64,000 nucleotides of DNA from Escallonia rubra (taxonomy: Eukaryota; Streptophyta; Magnoliopsida; Escalloniales; Escalloniaceae). Below the pieces are notes generated by a model. It did not search any database. It saw only the letters and a program-made list of their open reading frames with translations, and was not told where the DNA came from. Position 1 is the first letter of the stretch, and each line of letters starts with the position of its first letter. Positions 62,801-64,000 of this stretch are shown piece after piece. Made by a program: the position numbers and the translations under genes. The stretch covers positions 146,325-210,324 of the forward strand of contig JAVXUO010002397.1 in the NCBI GenBank assembly GCA_033065855.1, in the 5' to 3' direction.

Positions 62801-63545
62801 TTGAGGCATAAAGTACCACCAATTTGATACATTTAACTCACAATAATCCAAAACAAACACAGCAATTTCCAATGTCAAATTACTCTTTAAATCCCCATAA
62901 AATCAAATACAAGGCACTCATTTCCTAAAACCCATGTTCCACCCCACCCTCCTCCTCACCACAACTTCATCAAAATCAAATCTTTAAACTAGCCAAACAT
63001 TCCACCAAAACCTAACTCAGAACTTTCAATCAATCATCAACCCAGCCTCAAATCCAACAATCTCAATAAACAGAAGCCAATAAATATTTCCAAATCCATA
63101 AGTTCCAAAGACCCAAATTCCATTTCACCCTCATCTTCAACAAACCTTCACCTAAATCGAACCTTCAAACTAACACAAAATTGCATCCAACCACAATTTC
63201 ACCTATTCAATCAATAATCAAAATCCCAGCCTCAAATCTAGCAAATTTAAGAAACACAACCCAATTACACACATCCAAATTAAAACAAGAAATACATAAC
63301 GATAAATACCAAATCAAAAATGACCAAGAAAGAAATCAAACCTGGTGGATCGGGGGGTACATAGAATTGGTGCAAACGGGGCATTCTAACAATTCATGGA
63401 CACTGGTGGCAGGAGCAATCCCCGGGACCACAACATTATTATGAGGTTTCGAAGATGAATACTGGTGATGGGGATGATGTGGGTGGATCTCTTCATCTTC
63501 CATGCCATCAGAAGAAGATACACACTCTATATTGTCAAACTCCAT
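59844..63545 (-). CDS. SINA-family RING E3 ubiquitin ligase, SINAT3/4-like
   Basis: Attaches ubiquitin to target proteins for degradation; plant SINAT proteins act in auxin, stress and autophagy control. Three exons, 5' to 3': 63545-63342, 61071-60685, 60206-59844; GT–AG introns in phase 0; 317 aa, within the usual 305-330. The RING finger (residues 55-90: CPVC, CHNGHTLCSTC, CPTC) is split by intron 1 exactly after PPIHQ. A second zinc-binding (SIAH-type) region follows, with CPYAGSEC and HLRDDHKVDMH. The C-terminal TRAF-like domain includes HRYVKSNPREVENATWMLT and VHC-type core VFHCFGQYFCLHFEAFQLG. Start at MEFDNIECVSSSDGM, matching the family N-terminus; the in-frame Met 12 codons upstream is less likely. 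His-rich stretch at 22-28. All cysteines and histidines of the zinc sites that I can place are present. Confidence 0.95.
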
Positions 63546-64000
63546 ATCACCCCCTTTTTCAAGAAACACACGAACACCCAATTCGCAAAACCAAATATTG
63601 GTTCTAAAAAATTGATGGGTTCATCAATTTTCACGGGATTTCATCCTTTTTTTCAAGAAACCCACAAAACCCACTTCAAGAAATCGAATCTTGATTGTGA
63701 AACATTGATGGGTTCATCAATTTTCTCGGGATTTTCTTGGGTTTTTACCTTCTATTTCCTTTTCATGGAGGGTCGGAGATCAGATAAAGAAGAACCAAAA
63801 GTTAAAGTGGGGGAGAAGGACAGATCGATTCTGGAGAACCAAACATGCACCCCTTTCCCCGAGAAAAGAGGCTCCTGTGGCAAGAGAGGAATAAGGATCA
63901 ACGTCCAAATTTGAAAATCAGTGAAGGTTAGCCACGAATCTAATGGTTCTCAAATTAGTTTTCTTTTCAAATTTTGTAAAGGTCTATATAATGAAAGAGG
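63546..64000 (-). promoter_or_regulatory. 5' leader and promoter region of the SINA gene
   Basis: Minus-strand upstream region. It contains two copies of a ~35-bp stretch around gaacccatcaat (near 63600-63640 and 63690-63730 on the plus strand as attgatgggttcatcaattt). No clear TATA box fixed. Confidence 0.4.

Overview
The window is nuclear DNA of a flowering plant, most likely a eudicot. Coding regions are short and split by GT–AG introns, the intergenic DNA is AT-rich and full of microsatellites, and every recognisable gene has its closest known relatives among plant families. The species cannot be named from the sequence. No operon, CRISPR array or credible tRNA/rRNA gene was seen.

There are five gene models and one pseudogene. 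From left to right: a degenerate Ty1/copia integrase fragment (1-660, minus); a 3-exon pectin methylesterase with an N-terminal inhibitor domain (13036-17073, plus); a 5-exon dipeptidyl-peptidase/prolyl-oligopeptidase-family serine protease (22341-30118, minus), whose first intron holds a complete non-autonomous hAT element; an 8-exon calcineurin B-like Ca2+ sensor of the CBL4/SOS3 type (39548-43203, minus), with one GC–AG intron and a Helitron in its first intron; an intronless PPR protein resembling Arabidopsis EMB1796/NUWA (54094-56073, plus); a broken mTERF-family pseudogene (about 57811-59060, plus); and a 3-exon SINA-type E3 ubiquitin ligase (59844-63545, minus). All exon junctions were checked for splice signals and reading phase by hand.

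The rest is mostly transposon history. Non-autonomous DNA elements with visible terminal inverted repeats and target duplications include two hAT-type elements (2144-2678 and 26886-28848), a Stowaway inside another Stowaway (19706-20340), and a Mutator-like element with a 9-bp duplication (50428-51587). A palindrome-rich MITE (48966-49158) and a 108-bp-arm near-perfect hairpin (51964-52246) lie in the same 3-kb stretch.

The 31.4-38.4 kb region is a tandem duplication of a ~2.76-kb unit carrying a dead LINE 3' end. The second copy later received a SINE and a Helitron, and the first copy preserves both empty sites, so the order of events can be read directly.

The genes are not functionally linked: cell-wall modification, peptide processing, Ca2+ signalling, organellar RNA processing and protein turnover sit side by side, as is normal in plants. 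I did not find a convincing new multi-gene system. The best leads for something undescribed are the palindrome-rich MITE, the long hairpin and the GC-rich-cored elements.
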